Source: Flavobacterium hydrocarbonoxydans
Lineage (GTDB): Bacteria; Bacteroidota; Bacteroidia; Flavobacteriales; Flavobacteriaceae
Reading direction: 5' to 3'
Length of the DNA stretch: 64,000 nucleotides
NCBI RefSeq assembly: GCF_009789235.1
Contig: NZ_WSTB01000001.1
Coordinates: 496,001 to 560,000 of the forward strand
A program made the position numbers and the translations under genes. Below are positions 17,406 to 26,273 of this stretch, in pieces; position 1 is the first letter of the stretch, and every line of letters begins with the position of its first letter. The notes beneath the pieces were generated by a model that saw only the letters and a program-made list of their open reading frames with translations, was not told where the DNA came from and did not search any database.

Positions 17406-19190
17406 ATGCTAAAAAAATATTTTCGAAAACTAGAAAGCATCATTGCATTGGCGCAATCTTTATTAACTCCAAAGCAATTTATTTTTTTATCGAGTGTTTT
17501 AGTGGGTGTCTCATGCTCTCTTGCGGTAATCGTTCTAAAAACTTTTGCTCATAGTGTTTTCTCTTTCGCAACCTACATCAATGGAATCTTAAAAATTAGT
17601 TTCATCAACAGTATTTTACCTATCGTGGGTATTCTGCTAACCGTTTTGGTTGTCAAAAAAGTTTTAAACGGAACCATTCAAAAAGGAACTTCGCAAATTT
17701 TATATGCTGTTGCCAAAAAAGCCAGTATCATCCCAAAAAAGCAAATGTATGCTCAGATTGTTACGAGCTCACTTACCGTTGGTTTAGGAGGTTCTGCAGG
17801 ATTGGAAAGCCCAATTGTAATTACGGGAGCCGCTTTTGGATCTAATTATGCTCAAAATTATAAATTAGCTTACAAAGACCGAACTTTACTGATTGGCTGC
17901 GGAGTTGCGGCAGGAATTGCAGCGGCATTTAATGCTCCAATCGCTGGTGTTCTTTTTGCAATTGAAGTTTTATTGGTTGATGTAAGTATTTCAGCCTTTA
18001 CACCTATCATGATTTCGGCTGCAACAGGTGCTATTATTTCTGCAATTGTTTTGGATGAAACCATACTTTTATCTTTCAAAAAACAAGAATCATTTGATTA
18101 TCATAACATTCCGTTTTATTTGGTTTTAGGAGTATTAACAGGGCTTACCGCTATATATTATTCTAGAAATTTTCAACGAGTTGAGCATTATTTCTCAAAA
18201 CTAAAGATGAGCCCTTACAAGAAAGCGTTGTTTGGTGCTTCTTTATTAGCCGTTTTAATCTTCATTTTTCCAACACTTTTTGGTGAAGGTTATGAAAGTA
18301 TCAAAACATTATCAGAAAGTGAACCAGGAAAGCTTTTAGAGAATACATTATTCAAATCGCATCAGGATAACAATTGGGTTTTATTATTATTCGTTGGATT
18401 CACGATGATGCTAAAAGTTTTCGCTTCCGGATTAACCATTGGAAGCGGTGGAAACGGTGGGAATTTTGCTCCCGCACTCTTTTTAGGATCCTATTTAGGT
18501 TTCTTTTTTTCCAAATTAGTTAATATGACTGGACTGGCGAATTTGCCTGTAAGTAATTTTACAATGGTTGGAATGGCAGGAATTCTAAGCGGATTATTTC
18601 ACGCTCCGTTGACCGCAATTTTCTTAATTGCCGAAATTACTGGTGGCTATGGTTTGATGGTACCTTTGATGATTATTTCATCCATAAGTTTTGCGATTTC
18701 TAAACGATTTGAAAAACATTCATTAGACGTAAAAGGTTTAGCCAAAAAAGGGCATGCTTTTACGAGTAATAAAGATTCGAATATTCTTTCGACTCTGGAT
18801 ATTGATTCTATCATTCAAACCGACTATTTAACGGTTTCTCCAGACGAACATTTAAGCAAATTGGTTGACTTAATTTCGCATTCTAATCAGGTAGTTTTTG
18901 CTGTTGTAAATAACGAAAAAGACCTTGTTGGAGTGGTGCATTTTAATGATATACGAGAAATAATTTTCAATTCGTACCGGGTAAAATATACGATGATACA
19001 AGATGTAATGAAAACGCCTCCAGCTACTATTTCTACTCATGATAGCATGGAAATCGTGATGAGTAAATTCGAAAAATCAAAATCTGCTTTTATTCCTGTA
19101 CTTCGTAACGATAAATATTTCGGATTTATTTCGAAATCTATTGCTCTTGAAGCTTACCGAACAAAATTAAGGGCTATGACGATTGAATAG
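17406..19190 (+). CDS. ClC-family chloride channel/antiporter with CBS pair
   Basis: Integral-membrane chloride transporter. The 594-residue protein has about ten membrane helices to residue 430. The selectivity-filter segments of the ClC fold are visible: GLGGSAGLESP, where the E of GLESP matches the gating glutamate region of GREGP in E. coli ClC, and GSGGNGGNFAPALFLGS, matching the GxFxP filter. Two CBS repeats occupy the C-terminal 150 residues (about 470-590; IIQTDYLTVSPDEHLSKLV and VMKTPPATISTHDSMEIVM) and probably sense adenine nucleotides. The retained gating Glu suggests a Cl-/H+ exchanger rather than a simple channel, which is inference. Confidence 0.93.
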   Translation: MLKKYFRKLESIIALAQSLLTPKQFIFLSSVLVGVSCSLAVIVLKTFAHSVFSFATYINGILKISFINSILPIVGILLTVLVVKKVLNGTIQKGTSQILYAVAKKASIIPKKQMYAQIVTSSLTVGLGGSAGLESPIVITGAAFGSNYAQNYKLAYKDRTLLIGCGVAAGIAAAFNAPIAGVLFAIEVLLVDVSISAFTPIMISAATGAIISAIVLDETILLSFKKQESFDYHNIPFYLVLGVLTGLTAIYYSRNFQRVEHYFSKLKMSPYKKALFGASLLAVLIFIFPTLFGEGYESIKTLSESEPGKLLENTLFKSHQDNNWVLLLFVGFTMMLKVFASGLTIGSGGNGGNFAPALFLGSYLGFFFSKLVNMTGLANLPVSNFTMVGMAGILSGLFHAPLTAIFLIAEITGGYGLMVPLMIISSISFAISKRFEKHSLDVKGLAKKGHAFTSNKDSNILSTLDIDSIIQTDYLTVSPDEHLSKLVDLISHSNQVVFAVVNNEKDLVGVVHFNDIREIIFNSYRVKYTMIQDVMKTPPATISTHDSMEIVMSKFEKSKSAFIPVLRNDKYFGFISKSIALEAYRTKLRAMTIE

Positions 19191-19191
19191 C

Positions 19192-19233
19192 TTAATATCG
19201 GATAGGGTAAAAATTTTTATTATCCGATATTAA
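19192..19233. promoter_or_regulatory. 13-bp perfect palindrome between the ClC and fic genes
   Basis: Arms TTAATATCGGATA (19192-19204) and TATCCGATATTAA (19221-19233) surround a 16-nt AT-rich spacer. It starts 2 bases after the ClC stop and ends 5 bases before the -7 box of fic. It lacks a T tail, so an operator is at least as likely as a terminator. Confidence 0.6.
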
Positions 19234-19237
19234 TGAT

Positions 19238-19245
19238 TACTTTTG
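19238..19245 (+). promoter_or_regulatory. Bacteroidota -7 box (TACTTTTG) for the fic gene
   Basis: Perfect TAnnTTTG match 7 bases before the ATG, implying a nearly leaderless mRNA. The -33 region would overlap the adjacent palindrome. Confidence 0.5.
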
Positions 19246-19252
19246 TAGGATT

Positions 19253-20206
19253 ATGTGGAACATAGACCTAACATACAGAACCGAATTTCAATCAACCTTT
19301 GAGCGATTGTACCAAAAAAGGCAAGATTTGCAAACCAGCAGACCATTGCCCAACATTGCTTTACATAAAATTCGAGAAAGCCTTTCGCTAGAATGGACAT
19401 ACAATTCGAATAGTATCGAAGGCAATACCATGAGTTTACGAGAAACCCAAATGGTCATTCAGGAAGGCATTACCATTAAAGGAAAATCGCTTCGGGAACA
19501 TTTTGAAACACACAATCATGACAAGGCAATTGATTATTTGTATTCGATAGTAAATGACGATTATAAACTTCGAAGCATTGACATTCTCTCACTTCATGGG
19601 TTAGTTTTACGCTCTATCGAAGATGATTTTGCAGGACGTTTGCGAAATGGTGGCGTTCGTATTTCGGGAGCTAATTTTATGCCTCCAAATGCTAATAAAG
19701 TTTCAGATTACCTGGACGAATTAATTGATTTTATAAACACCAATCCTTTAGGTCTAAACGATATTGAGCTGGCAACTATCTACCATCATAAATTGGTTTG
19801 GATACATCCATTCTTTGATGGAAATGGCCGTACAGTTCGTTTAAGTATGAATTTATTATTGATTTGTTGTGGTTTTCCACCAGCGATTATCCTTAAAAAT
19901 GACCGTAAGAAATATTATGAAGCGCTCAATCAGGCGAATAATGGCAATTATCAAAAATTAATGCTTTTGATGTGTCAGGCTTTAGAGCGTACGCTTAATA
20001 TTTATTTAGGTGCAATGCCAGGAAGCAGTTATGATTTCCAACCTATAATCAATATCGTGAGTGAGCCTGAAACTCCCTACGGTCATGAATATGTAAGTTT
20101 ATTAGCCAGAACCGGCAAAATTGATGCTTATAAAGAGGGCCGAAACTGGTACACCACCAAAGAAGCCATCGAAGAATATATGGCAACCAGAAAACGAAAA
20201 CGCTAG
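19253..20206 (+). CDS. Class II Fic-domain protein (AMPylase-like)
   Basis: Fic enzymes transfer AMP, or remove it, on protein hydroxyls. The 317-residue protein has an N-terminal inhibitory helix motif S52-N-S-I-E56-G matching (S/T)xxxE(G/N), placed N-terminal to the catalytic core, which defines class II. The active-site loop is HPFFDGNGRTVR (His185 to Arg193 and beyond), complete with the catalytic His and the nucleotide-binding residues, so activity should be intact. The last 60 residues (ARTGKIDAYKEGRNWYTTKEAIEEYM) look like a small winged-helix/excisionase-type DNA-binding module. This fits autoregulation through the upstream palindrome. No partner toxin or antitoxin gene is adjacent. 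Confidence 0.92.
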   Translation: MWNIDLTYRTEFQSTFERLYQKRQDLQTSRPLPNIALHKIRESLSLEWTYNSNSIEGNTMSLRETQMVIQEGITIKGKSLREHFETHNHDKAIDYLYSIVNDDYKLRSIDILSLHGLVLRSIEDDFAGRLRNGGVRISGANFMPPNANKVSDYLDELIDFINTNPLGLNDIELATIYHHKLVWIHPFFDGNGRTVRLSMNLLLICCGFPPAIILKNDRKKYYEALNQANNGNYQKLMLLMCQALERTLNIYLGAMPGSSYDFQPIINIVSEPETPYGHEYVSLLARTGKIDAYKEGRNWYTTKEAIEEYMATRKRKR

Positions 20207-20228
20207 CTTAGGTTAGCGTTTTTTTGTT
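20197..20228 (+). terminator. Rho-independent terminator overlapping the fic stop codon
   Basis: Arms AAACGCTA and TAGCGTTT with a T7 tail; the left arm includes the last codons and TAG stop of the fic gene. Confidence 0.8.
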
Positions 20229-20283
20229 ACAATTTTTAACATAAACTTCTATACTCTAGTACAAAAAGAACAAATCAAAGTGG

Positions 20284-20291
20284 TAACTTTG
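20284..20291 (+). promoter_or_regulatory. Bacteroidota -7 box (TAACTTTG) for uvrA
   Basis: Perfect TAnnTTTG match 16 bases before the ATG at 20308; the -33 half is not clear. Confidence 0.45.
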
Positions 20292-20307
20292 CGTTTTGCT
20301 CAAATTT

Positions 20308-23139
20308 ATGTTAGAAAAAGACAATACTATTGAAGTTCTTGGTGCAAGAGTTCATAACCTGAAAAATATCGATATTTCTATTCCGCGTGAGAAACTTGTA
20401 GTGATTACAGGGCTTTCTGGTTCGGGAAAATCTTCTTTGGCATTCGACACAATTTATGCTGAAGGGCAGCGTCGCTATGTAGAAACTTTTTCGGCTTATG
20501 CCAGACAGTTTTTAGGTGGTTTGGAGCGTCCTGATGTAGATAAAATCGACGGACTTTCGCCCGTAATTGCCATTGAGCAAAAAACAACTAGTAAGAGTCC
20601 GCGTTCTACCGTAGGTACCATTACTGAAATTTATGATTTCCTGAGACTTCTTTATGCCCGTGGTGCCGATGCTTACAGCTACAACACCGGCGAAAAAATG
20701 GTTTCGTATTCTGATGAGCAGATTAAAGATTTGATTATTCAGGATTTTAATGGAAAACGAATCAATATTCTGGCACCAGTCATCAAAGCCAGAAAAGGGC
20801 ATTATGCCGAATTATTCCAGCAAATTACCAAACAAGGCTTTTTGAAAGTTCGCGTAAACGGTGAAATTCAGGATTTGATATCCGGAATGAAACTGGATCG
20901 TTATAAAACCCACGATATCGAAATTGTCGTTGACAGAATGCTTATTGAAGATAACACAGACACACAAAAACGTTTGTCCGAAAGTATCAATACAGCAATG
21001 CATCATGGCGAAAATGTCCTGATGATTTTGGATCAGGATACGAATGAAGTGCGTTATTTCAGTAGAAATTTGATGTGTCCTTCAACGGGAATATCCTATC
21101 AAAATCCGGAGCCGAACTTATTCTCTTTCAACTCTCCAAAAGGAGCTTGTCCGCATTGTAATGGTTTGGGAACCGTGCATGAAATCAATGTTAGGAAAAT
21201 TATTCCAAATCCGAAATTATCTATCAAAAGCGGCGGTTTTGCTCCACTTGGCGAATATAAATCATCCTGGATTTTCAAGCAATTGGAAGTTATCGGAGAA
21301 AAATTCGGATTTAAAATAACCGATCCGATTGAGAAGATTCCGGAAGAAGCAATGGAAATGATTTTGTACGGCGGAAAAGATAAATTTACTGTAAACTCCA
21401 AAGATTTAGGCGTTACACGTGACTATAAAATAGATTTTGAAGGAATTTCGAATTTCATCAAAAATCAATTTGACGAAACTTCTTCTACAACTATAAAACG
21501 TTGGGCAAAAGATTTTATGGACGAAATTAATTGTCCGGTTTGCGAAGGTTCACGTTTAAAAAAAGAAGCGCAGTTTTTTAGAGTTAATGGAAAAAACATT
21601 ACCGAATTGTGTGATATGGATATTTCGGATCTGACCATTTGGTTTCAGGACTTGAATACACATTTATCTGACAAACAACTTTTAATTGCTTCTGAAGTGG
21701 TCAAAGAAATTAAAGATCGTTTGAACTTCCTGATGAATGTAGGTTTGAATTATCTGGCTTTAAGCCGAAGTTCAAAATCGCTTTCTGGCGGTGAAGCACA
21801 GCGTATTCGACTGGCAACCCAGATTGGTTCGCAATTGGTTGGTGTTTTGTATATTTTGGACGAGCCAAGTATTGGTTTACACCAAAGAGATAATGAAAAA
21901 CTAATACATTCTTTGGAACAATTACGTGATATTGGCAACTCTGTTATTGTGGTAGAACATGATAAAGACATGATAGAACGTGCCGATTATGTAATTGATA
22001 TCGGTCCGAAAGCAGGAAAATATGGTGGAGAAATCATCAGTATTGGAACGCCCGCGGAGACTTTAAAATCAAACACGATTACCGCTCAATATCTGAACGG
22101 AAAAATGAAATTGGAGATTCCGAAAGAACGTCGTAAAGGAAACGGAAAGTTCTTGAAACTCTCCGGAGCTACTGGAAACAACCTTAAAAATGTTTCGATA
22201 GAATTGCCTTTAGGACAATTGATTTGCGTGACGGGAGTTTCAGGAAGTGGAAAATCGACTTTGATAAACGAGACGCTCTACCCTATTTTGAACGCCTATT
22301 ATTTTAATGGTGTCAAAAAACCACAGCCTTACAAAAAAATTGAAGGTTTAGAACATATTGATAAAGTAATCGATATTGACCAAAGTCCGATTGGGCGAAC
22401 GCCACGTTCGAATCCTGCGACATATACCGAAGTTTTTACCGAAATCAGAAACCTGTTTACCATGACTTCCGAAAGTATGATTCGGGGTTACAAAGCGGGT
22501 CGTTTTAGTTTTAATGTAAAAGGCGGTCGCTGCGAAACCTGCGAAGGTTCTGGAGTAAGAACGATCGAAATGAACTTTTTACCAGACGTTTATGTAGAAT
22601 GCGAAACCTGTCAGGGAAAACGTTTTAACAGAGAAACGCTCGAAATTCGATACAAAGGAAAATCTATTTCGGATGTGTTGAATATGACGGTTGACGAAGC
22701 GGTTCCGTTTTTTGAAAACATTCCGAAGATTTACCGAAAAGTAAAAACCATTCAGGATGTTGGTTTAGGTTATATTACGTTGGGTCAGCAAAGCACCACG
22801 CTTTCTGGTGGTGAGGCGCAGCGTATTAAACTGGCTGGCGAATTATCTAAAAAAGATACTAGAAACACTTTTTATATTCTGGACGAACCTACAACTGGGT
22901 TACATTTTGAAGATATCAGAGTTTTGATGGACGTGATTAATAAACTGGTTGACAAAGGAAATACGATTCTGGTTATTGAACACAATATGGACGTCATAAA
23001 ACTTGCCGACTATATTATCGATATTGGCCCGGAAGGCGGAAAAGGCGGCGGACAATTAATTGCCAAAGGAACTCCTGAAGAAGTGGCGAAAAATAAGAAG
23101 AGTTATACGGCTAAGTTTTTGAAAAAGGAACTAACTTAG
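20308..23139 (+). CDS. uvrA: UvrABC excinuclease subunit A
   Basis: DNA damage-recognition ATPase of nucleotide excision repair. I start it at the ATG at 20308 ([21 protein letters not shown]) rather than the in-frame TTG four codons earlier, because the -7 box then gives a short leader. The 943-residue protein has two ABC ATPase halves, with Walker A loops GLSGSGKSS and [12 protein letters not shown] signatures [13 protein letters not shown] and [13 protein letters not shown] are present. Cys motifs [17 protein letters not shown] and CETCEGSG...CETCQGKR supply the zinc modules. Length and motif order are normal. An antitoxin gene follows closely downstream. Confidence 0.97.
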   Translation: MLEKDNTIEVLGARVHNLKNIDISIPREKLVVITGLSGSGKSSLAFDTIYAEGQRRYVETFSAYARQFLGGLERPDVDKIDGLSPVIAIEQKTTSKSPRSTVGTITEIYDFLRLLYARGADAYSYNTGEKMVSYSDEQIKDLIIQDFNGKRINILAPVIKARKGHYAELFQQITKQGFLKVRVNGEIQDLISGMKLDRYKTHDIEIVVDRMLIEDNTDTQKRLSESINTAMHHGENVLMILDQDTNEVRYFSRNLMCPSTGISYQNPEPNLFSFNSPKGACPHCNGLGTVHEINVRKIIPNPKLSIKSGGFAPLGEYKSSWIFKQLEVIGEKFGFKITDPIEKIPEEAMEMILYGGKDKFTVNSKDLGVTRDYKIDFEGISNFIKNQFDETSSTTIKRWAKDFMDEINCPVCEGSRLKKEAQFFRVNGKNITELCDMDISDLTIWFQDLNTHLSDKQLLIASEVVKEIKDRLNFLMNVGLNYLALSRSSKSLSGGEAQRIRLATQIGSQLVGVLYILDEPSIGLHQRDNEKLIHSLEQLRDIGNSVIVVEHDKDMIERADYVIDIGPKAGKYGGEIISIGTPAETLKSNTITAQYLNGKMKLEIPKERRKGNGKFLKLSGATGNNLKNVSIELPLGQLICVTGVSGSGKSTLINETLYPILNAYYFNGVKKPQPYKKIEGLEHIDKVIDIDQSPIGRTPRSNPATYTEVFTEIRNLFTMTSESMIRGYKAGRFSFNVKGGRCETCEGSGVRTIEMNFLPDVYVECETCQGKRFNRETLEIRYKGKSISDVLNMTVDEAVPFFENIPKIYRKVKTIQDVGLGYITLGQQSTTLSGGEAQRIKLAGELSKKDTRNTFYILDEPTTGLHFEDIRVLMDVINKLVDKGNTILVIEHNMDVIKLADYIIDIGPEGGKGGGQLIAKGTPEEVAKNKKSYTAKFLKKELT

Positions 23140-23168
23140 TGTTTGAATTAATTAATAATCTTTACGGT

Positions 23169-23396
23169 ATGGACAGTTTGAGTTTAAAAGTAGATGTAGA
23201 TTTTAAGCAACTTTTAAAAGTTGTTAAGCAGTTATCGCCTTCTGAAAAGTTAAAACTAAATGATGCAATTTGGAAAGATGACATAGAAATTCCTATAGAA
23301 CATCAAAAAATTGTTTTAGAAAGAATTCAAAAAAGTAAAAACTCCCCTGAAAGAATGTTGGATTGGGATGAAGTCTCAGATTTGCCAATTCAATAA
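23169..23396 (+). CDS. Addiction-module antitoxin (TIGR02574-like)
   Basis: Small antitoxin predicted to neutralise a ParE/RelE-type toxin. From the ATG at 23169 it is 75 residues, the usual size; a GTG overlapping the uvrA stop would add ten residues. The family features are a helical N-terminal half with the KQLSPSEKLKLNDAIWKD pattern and a C-terminal LDWDEV motif (here MLDWDEVSDLPIQ) that wraps the toxin. The toxin frame starts 9 bases downstream but carries a nonsense codon, so this gene may now be an orphan antitoxin. Confidence 0.85.
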   Translation: MDSLSLKVDVDFKQLLKVVKQLSPSEKLKLNDAIWKDDIEIPIEHQKIVLERIQKSKNSPERMLDWDEVSDLPIQ

Positions 23397-23405
23397 TTTC
23401 AAGTA

Positions 23406-23708
23406 ATGTATAAAATCAAAATTGATGAAGAAGCATTAAATGATCTTCGTGAAATTGTTATTTGGTATAATAATCAATTACAAAATTTAGGTTTACGCTT
23501 TCATAAGCAGGTAAAATCACAAATCAATTCTTAAAAAAACAATCCACAAATTTGTGCAATTCGATATGGTGATACTCGTTGTATGCTCGTAAATAAATTT
23601 CCATTTATGATTCATTACATAATTGATGAAGAAGGTTTTCTTGTTGAAATTTTTGCTATATTTCACACTAGTAGAAATCCTGAAATTTGGAATTCTAGAA
23701 ATATTTAA
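23406..23708 (+). pseudogene. ParE/RelE-family toxin gene broken by one in-frame stop codon
   Basis: From the ATG at 23406 the frame reads MYKIKIDEEALNDLREIV and continues for 42 codons to a TAA at 23532-23534. The same frame then runs on without gap through NNPQICAIRYGDTRCMLVNK and FPFMIHYIIDEEGFLVEIFA to HTSRNPEIWNSRNI and a final TAA at 23706-23708. The two parts together make a 100-residue ParE/RelE toxin of normal length, with the family's IRYxDxRCxLV strand and IFAxFHTSRNP end. A TTA leucine codon changed to TAA would explain it. The break lies next to an A7 run, but no frameshift is needed. Toxin activity is probably lost. Confidence 0.85.
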
Positions 23709-23726
23709 AAGCAAACTCTTTACCGA

Positions 23727-24197
23727 ATGAAGATATTTCCCGAAAGTAATTATTCTATCGAATTGAATATTGATAGTAAATTAGCAGTTTCTAAATTAGA
23801 AAATCAAACTTTATCAAAAGAACAATTCGTTACAAACTGGAATAATCAATCATTTATAGGAATAATTAAAGAAAATGAATTTGAAATAAAACTCTCTAAA
23901 CAGATATCTGGAGAGTTTTGTATTTTAAATGGAAAGTTGGAAAATAAAAAAGAGAAAATAGAAATTCGCACTGGCAAAATTTTTAAAATTATTTTTCTTT
24001 TAATAATTTCATTTACTCTCTCTGCAATAATTTTAGCAATCATACAAAATAAGTTAGAATTAATATTTTATTACCTTTTGACTATTTTGATAATCCGATT
24101 TGTATTTCTTGAGTTAGGATTTAAAATTGTGTCAAAGATTACAGTAAATAAATTGACCGAAATAATTGAAATAAAACAAATAAATAAAACTTTATAA
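23727..24197 (+). CDS. Small two-helix membrane protein of unknown function
   Basis: The 156-residue product is very AT-rich in codon use (Ile, Lys, Asn, Glu). An N-terminal soluble stretch (1-82, charged) is followed by two hydrophobic helices at about 85-107 (IIFLLIISFTLSAIILAII) and 111-133 (ELIFYYLLTILIIRFVFLELG), then a short cytoplasmic-like tail. I recognise no domain. It sits 18 bases after the broken toxin gene and before a repeat-like patch, so it is probably part of the small accessory segment inserted after uvrA. The open frame with a plausible start and membrane topology supports a real gene only moderately. Confidence 0.6.
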   Translation: MKIFPESNYSIELNIDSKLAVSKLENQTLSKEQFVTNWNNQSFIGIIKENEFEIKLSKQISGEFCILNGKLENKKEKIEIRTGKIFKIIFLLIISFTLSAIILAIIQNKLELIFYYLLTILIIRFVFLELGFKIVSKITVNKLTEIIEIKQINKTL

Positions 24198-24259
24198 CAG
24201 AAACTTAAGTTTTTCGTAATCCTTTTGATATTTAGAAATTTTTAAACTTTCGCAAAATT

Positions 24260-24360
24260 TATATAAGCCGAACCTACGGTTCTTTATATTGATTTCTTGA
24301 ATTTTGAATGGATTAAAATCCATCCCTACAAAATTGGTCGAGCCGCTGGCTCTTTTTTGC
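24260..24360. repeat. REP-like element with three consecutive hairpins
   Basis: Three short inverted repeats follow one another: GAACC-tac-GGTTC (24270-24282), ATGGATT-aa-AATCCAT (24308-24323) and GAGCC-gct-GGCTC (24340-24352). The last is followed by a T6 run. The outer two are related in sequence, as in paired REP/RAYT-type elements. A minus-strand open frame across it (24192-24404) is better explained by the repeat than by a gene. Confidence 0.6.
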
Positions 24361-24481
24361 AAACCAAAATAAAGTTTCATAGGAACAAATAAATATTCCT
24401 GCACAAAATTTTAATCTGTTGATAATGAAACCCCAATTAAAACTACAGCGTTAAAAATGTTATATTTAAATTAATATGTGG

Positions 24482-24490
24482 GTAATTTTG
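24482..24490 (+). promoter_or_regulatory. Bacteroidota -7 box (TAATTTTG) upstream of the cupin gene
   Basis: TAnnTTTG match about 80 bases before the cupin start. A near-repeat of the stretch ATTTTGTGTCAAAT / ATTTTGTCAAAT occurs about 50 bases apart and could be a regulatory site. The -33 half is not visible. Confidence 0.35.
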
Positions 24491-24571
24491 TGTCAAATCT
24501 TAAAAAAAGGCTTAATTTAGTATGCCCATTTTGTCAAATTTTTTTGATTCTGGGAAAAACTAAAAAAGCGT

Positions 24572-24931
24572 ATGAATCTAAAAGAAAATTTCAGTAACGT
24601 AGAAAAGTATTTTTCGCCTAAGATAATTGATGAAGTAAACGATCAATATGTTAAAGTGGCCAAAATAAAAGGTCAGGAAATACCCTGGCATAATCACGAG
24701 AATGAAGACGAATTATTTTATATTGTACAAGGTGAACTGTTGATGGAAATTGAAAACATACCGTCATTTACAATGGAAAAAGGTGATTTATTCGTGGTGA
24801 AAAAAGGCGTAAATCACAGGGTTTCATCGGTTGAGGAATGTCTGATTATGCTGATCGAATCTAAGACTACGGAACATACCGGAAAAGTAAAAAGCAACAT
24901 CACCAAATCTATTGAAGAGCAAACGTATTAA
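24572..24931 (+). CDS. Single-domain cupin protein
   Basis: The 119-residue cytoplasmic protein forms one small beta-barrel. Cupin motif 1 is visible with His40, His42 and Glu47 (PWHNHENEDELFYIVQGE), and motif 2 with His82 (GDLFVVKKGVNHRV). Three His and one Glu form a normal metal site. Such stand-alone cupins include mannose-6-phosphate isomerase-like and quercetinase-like enzymes and small-molecule sensors, and sequence does not tell which. It stands alone, with an 84-bp structured repeat starting 45 bp downstream. Confidence 0.85.
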   Translation: MNLKENFSNVEKYFSPKIIDEVNDQYVKVAKIKGQEIPWHNHENEDELFYIVQGELLMEIENIPSFTMEKGDLFVVKKGVNHRVSSVEECLIMLIESKTTEHTGKVKSNITKSIEEQTY

Positions 24932-24975
24932 GAAGTAACTCTTTATTTAATAAACAAAATTTCAACTGAAAACGG

Positions 24976-25059
24976 GTGCCCTAGCCCAGATAGAAGTGGA
25001 AATCCTTTTGTGCCGGGGTTCGGCACAAAAGATTGCAACGGATAGCTGGAAATAGCTCC
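24976..25059 (-). repeat. 84-bp structured dispersed element, copy A
   Basis: Contains a perfect 11-bp stem, CTTTTGTGCCG (25005-25015) with CGGCACAAAAG (25021-25031), around a 5-nt loop. The whole 84 bp recurs in opposite orientation at 31836-31919 with only four differences. It lies 27 bp before the LOG-family gene. Confidence 0.8.
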
Positions 25060-25085
25060 TTAAAAAATAAATTAATATACAAAAC

Positions 25086-25814
25086 ATGAGATTAGAAGAT
25101 TTTGATAACGATGAGGATAAGGTAATCCAGGATCGTTTGAAGCAAAAAACGTGGAATGAAATTAGAACGAATGACAGCTGGGCGATTTTTAAAATCATGT
25201 CTGAGTTTGTAAATGGGTACGAAGCAATGGGGCGTATTGGGCCTTGTGTATCGATTTTTGGTTCGGCGAGAACAAAACCTGAGGATAAATACTATTTGCT
25301 GGCGGAGAAAATTGCCTATAAAATTAGTAAAGCGGGTTATGGCGTGATTACGGGCGGTGGTCCCGGAATTATGGAAGCGGGTAATAAAGGGGCGCATTTA
25401 GGTGGCGGAATCTCGGTGGGCCTGAATATCGAATTGCCTTTTGAACAACACTTTAACCCTTATATTGACCATGATAAGAACCTGAATTTTGATTACTTTT
25501 TTGTTAGAAAAGTTATGTTTGTCAAATATTCGCAGGGGTTTGTGGTGATGCCGGGTGGTTTTGGAACTTTGGATGAATTGTTTGAAGCCATCACGCTGAT
25601 TCAGACTAAAAAAATTGGAAAATTCCCTATTATATTAGTGGGAGTCGAATTCTGGTCGGGATTGATTGATTGGGTAAAAGCCGTTTTGGTCGAAAAAATG
25701 CACACGGTAAGTCCGGATGATTTAAATTTATTTAAAATTGTGGATACGGAAGATGAAGTGGTTGACGTTCTGGATAAATTCTATAAAAAATACGATTTGA
25801 GTCCGAATTTCTAA
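25086..25814 (+). CDS. LOG-family Rossmann protein (TIGR00730 type)
   Basis: Nucleotide 5'-monophosphate phosphoribohydrolase-like enzyme, related to the cytokinin-activating LOG proteins and to bacterial nucleosidases once labelled lysine decarboxylases. The 242-residue protein has an N-terminal extension (about 1-50), then GPCVSIFGSARTKPED, GVITGGGPGIMEAGNKGA and the catalytic PGGFGTLDELFEAITLIQT motif. This includes the conserved Glu of PGGxGTxxE and the upstream Arg/Glu region. The length is normal for the long form. A structured repeat lies just upstream and may provide part of its leader. Confidence 0.9.
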   Translation: MRLEDFDNDEDKVIQDRLKQKTWNEIRTNDSWAIFKIMSEFVNGYEAMGRIGPCVSIFGSARTKPEDKYYLLAEKIAYKISKAGYGVITGGGPGIMEAGNKGAHLGGGISVGLNIELPFEQHFNPYIDHDKNLNFDYFFVRKVMFVKYSQGFVVMPGGFGTLDELFEAITLIQTKKIGKFPIILVGVEFWSGLIDWVKAVLVEKMHTVSPDDLNLFKIVDTEDEVVDVLDKFYKKYDLSPNF

Positions 25815-25845
25815 AATAATTTTCACCATATAAGTCATATAAAAA

Positions 25846-25905
25846 AATAACGCGGATAAAACTGATTCGCTAAAGCGAAGACGCAGATAAAAACGGATTT
25901 TTTTT
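25846..25905 (-). repeat. Dispersed AATCCG repeat, minus-strand copy
   Basis: On the minus strand it reads AAATCCGTTTTTATCTGCG, then the palindrome TTCGCTTTAGCGAA, then a CAGTTTTATCCGCGTT end. The same family occurs at 31933-32290 (four times), 43196-43255 and 49168-49228. Confidence 0.75.
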
Positions 25906-25927
25906 GATTTTTTATAAAAACTTAACT

Positions 25928-26114
25928 CGTTGGGTGAAATTATTTAACACATAGAAACATAGTTTATTGAATTCAAAAAAGGCGTTTCACTTGCATTAAA
26001 ACACATAGCTATGTGTGAAGAAATGAGTTTCTTTTTGATTTCCTTTTTTTTCAAAATCATAAAATTTATTTTTTCTATGTGTTTAATTAAATTTTTATTA
26101 ATTAGCACCCAACG
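25928..26114. repeat. MITE-like inverted-repeat element, copy 2 (187 bp)
   Basis: Same element as 6483-6668, here with cleaner terminal inverted repeats: CGTTGGGTG at the left end and CACCCAACG at the right end. The shared interior includes GGCGTTTCACTTGCATTA and the palindrome ACACATAGCTATGTGT. It is non-coding and fills most of the gap between the LOG gene and the M1-like gene. Confidence 0.8.
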
Positions 26115-26273
26115 GGTAAAAACTTATATCACTTATATGGTTTAAAAACCAAAGTTTAAATGTTTTATAAAGCTGTTTTTTTTAAACAGCTTTATTTATA
26201 CTATTTTTACAATAAAACCAAAACTGCTTTATGCTCGTAGATTACCTTATACCCTAACTATTCTCAGCCATCA

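Noticed and set aside
24192..24404. Minus-strand 70-codon frame
   Set aside because: It runs across the three-hairpin repeat; the repeat explains the open frame and no start signal is seen.
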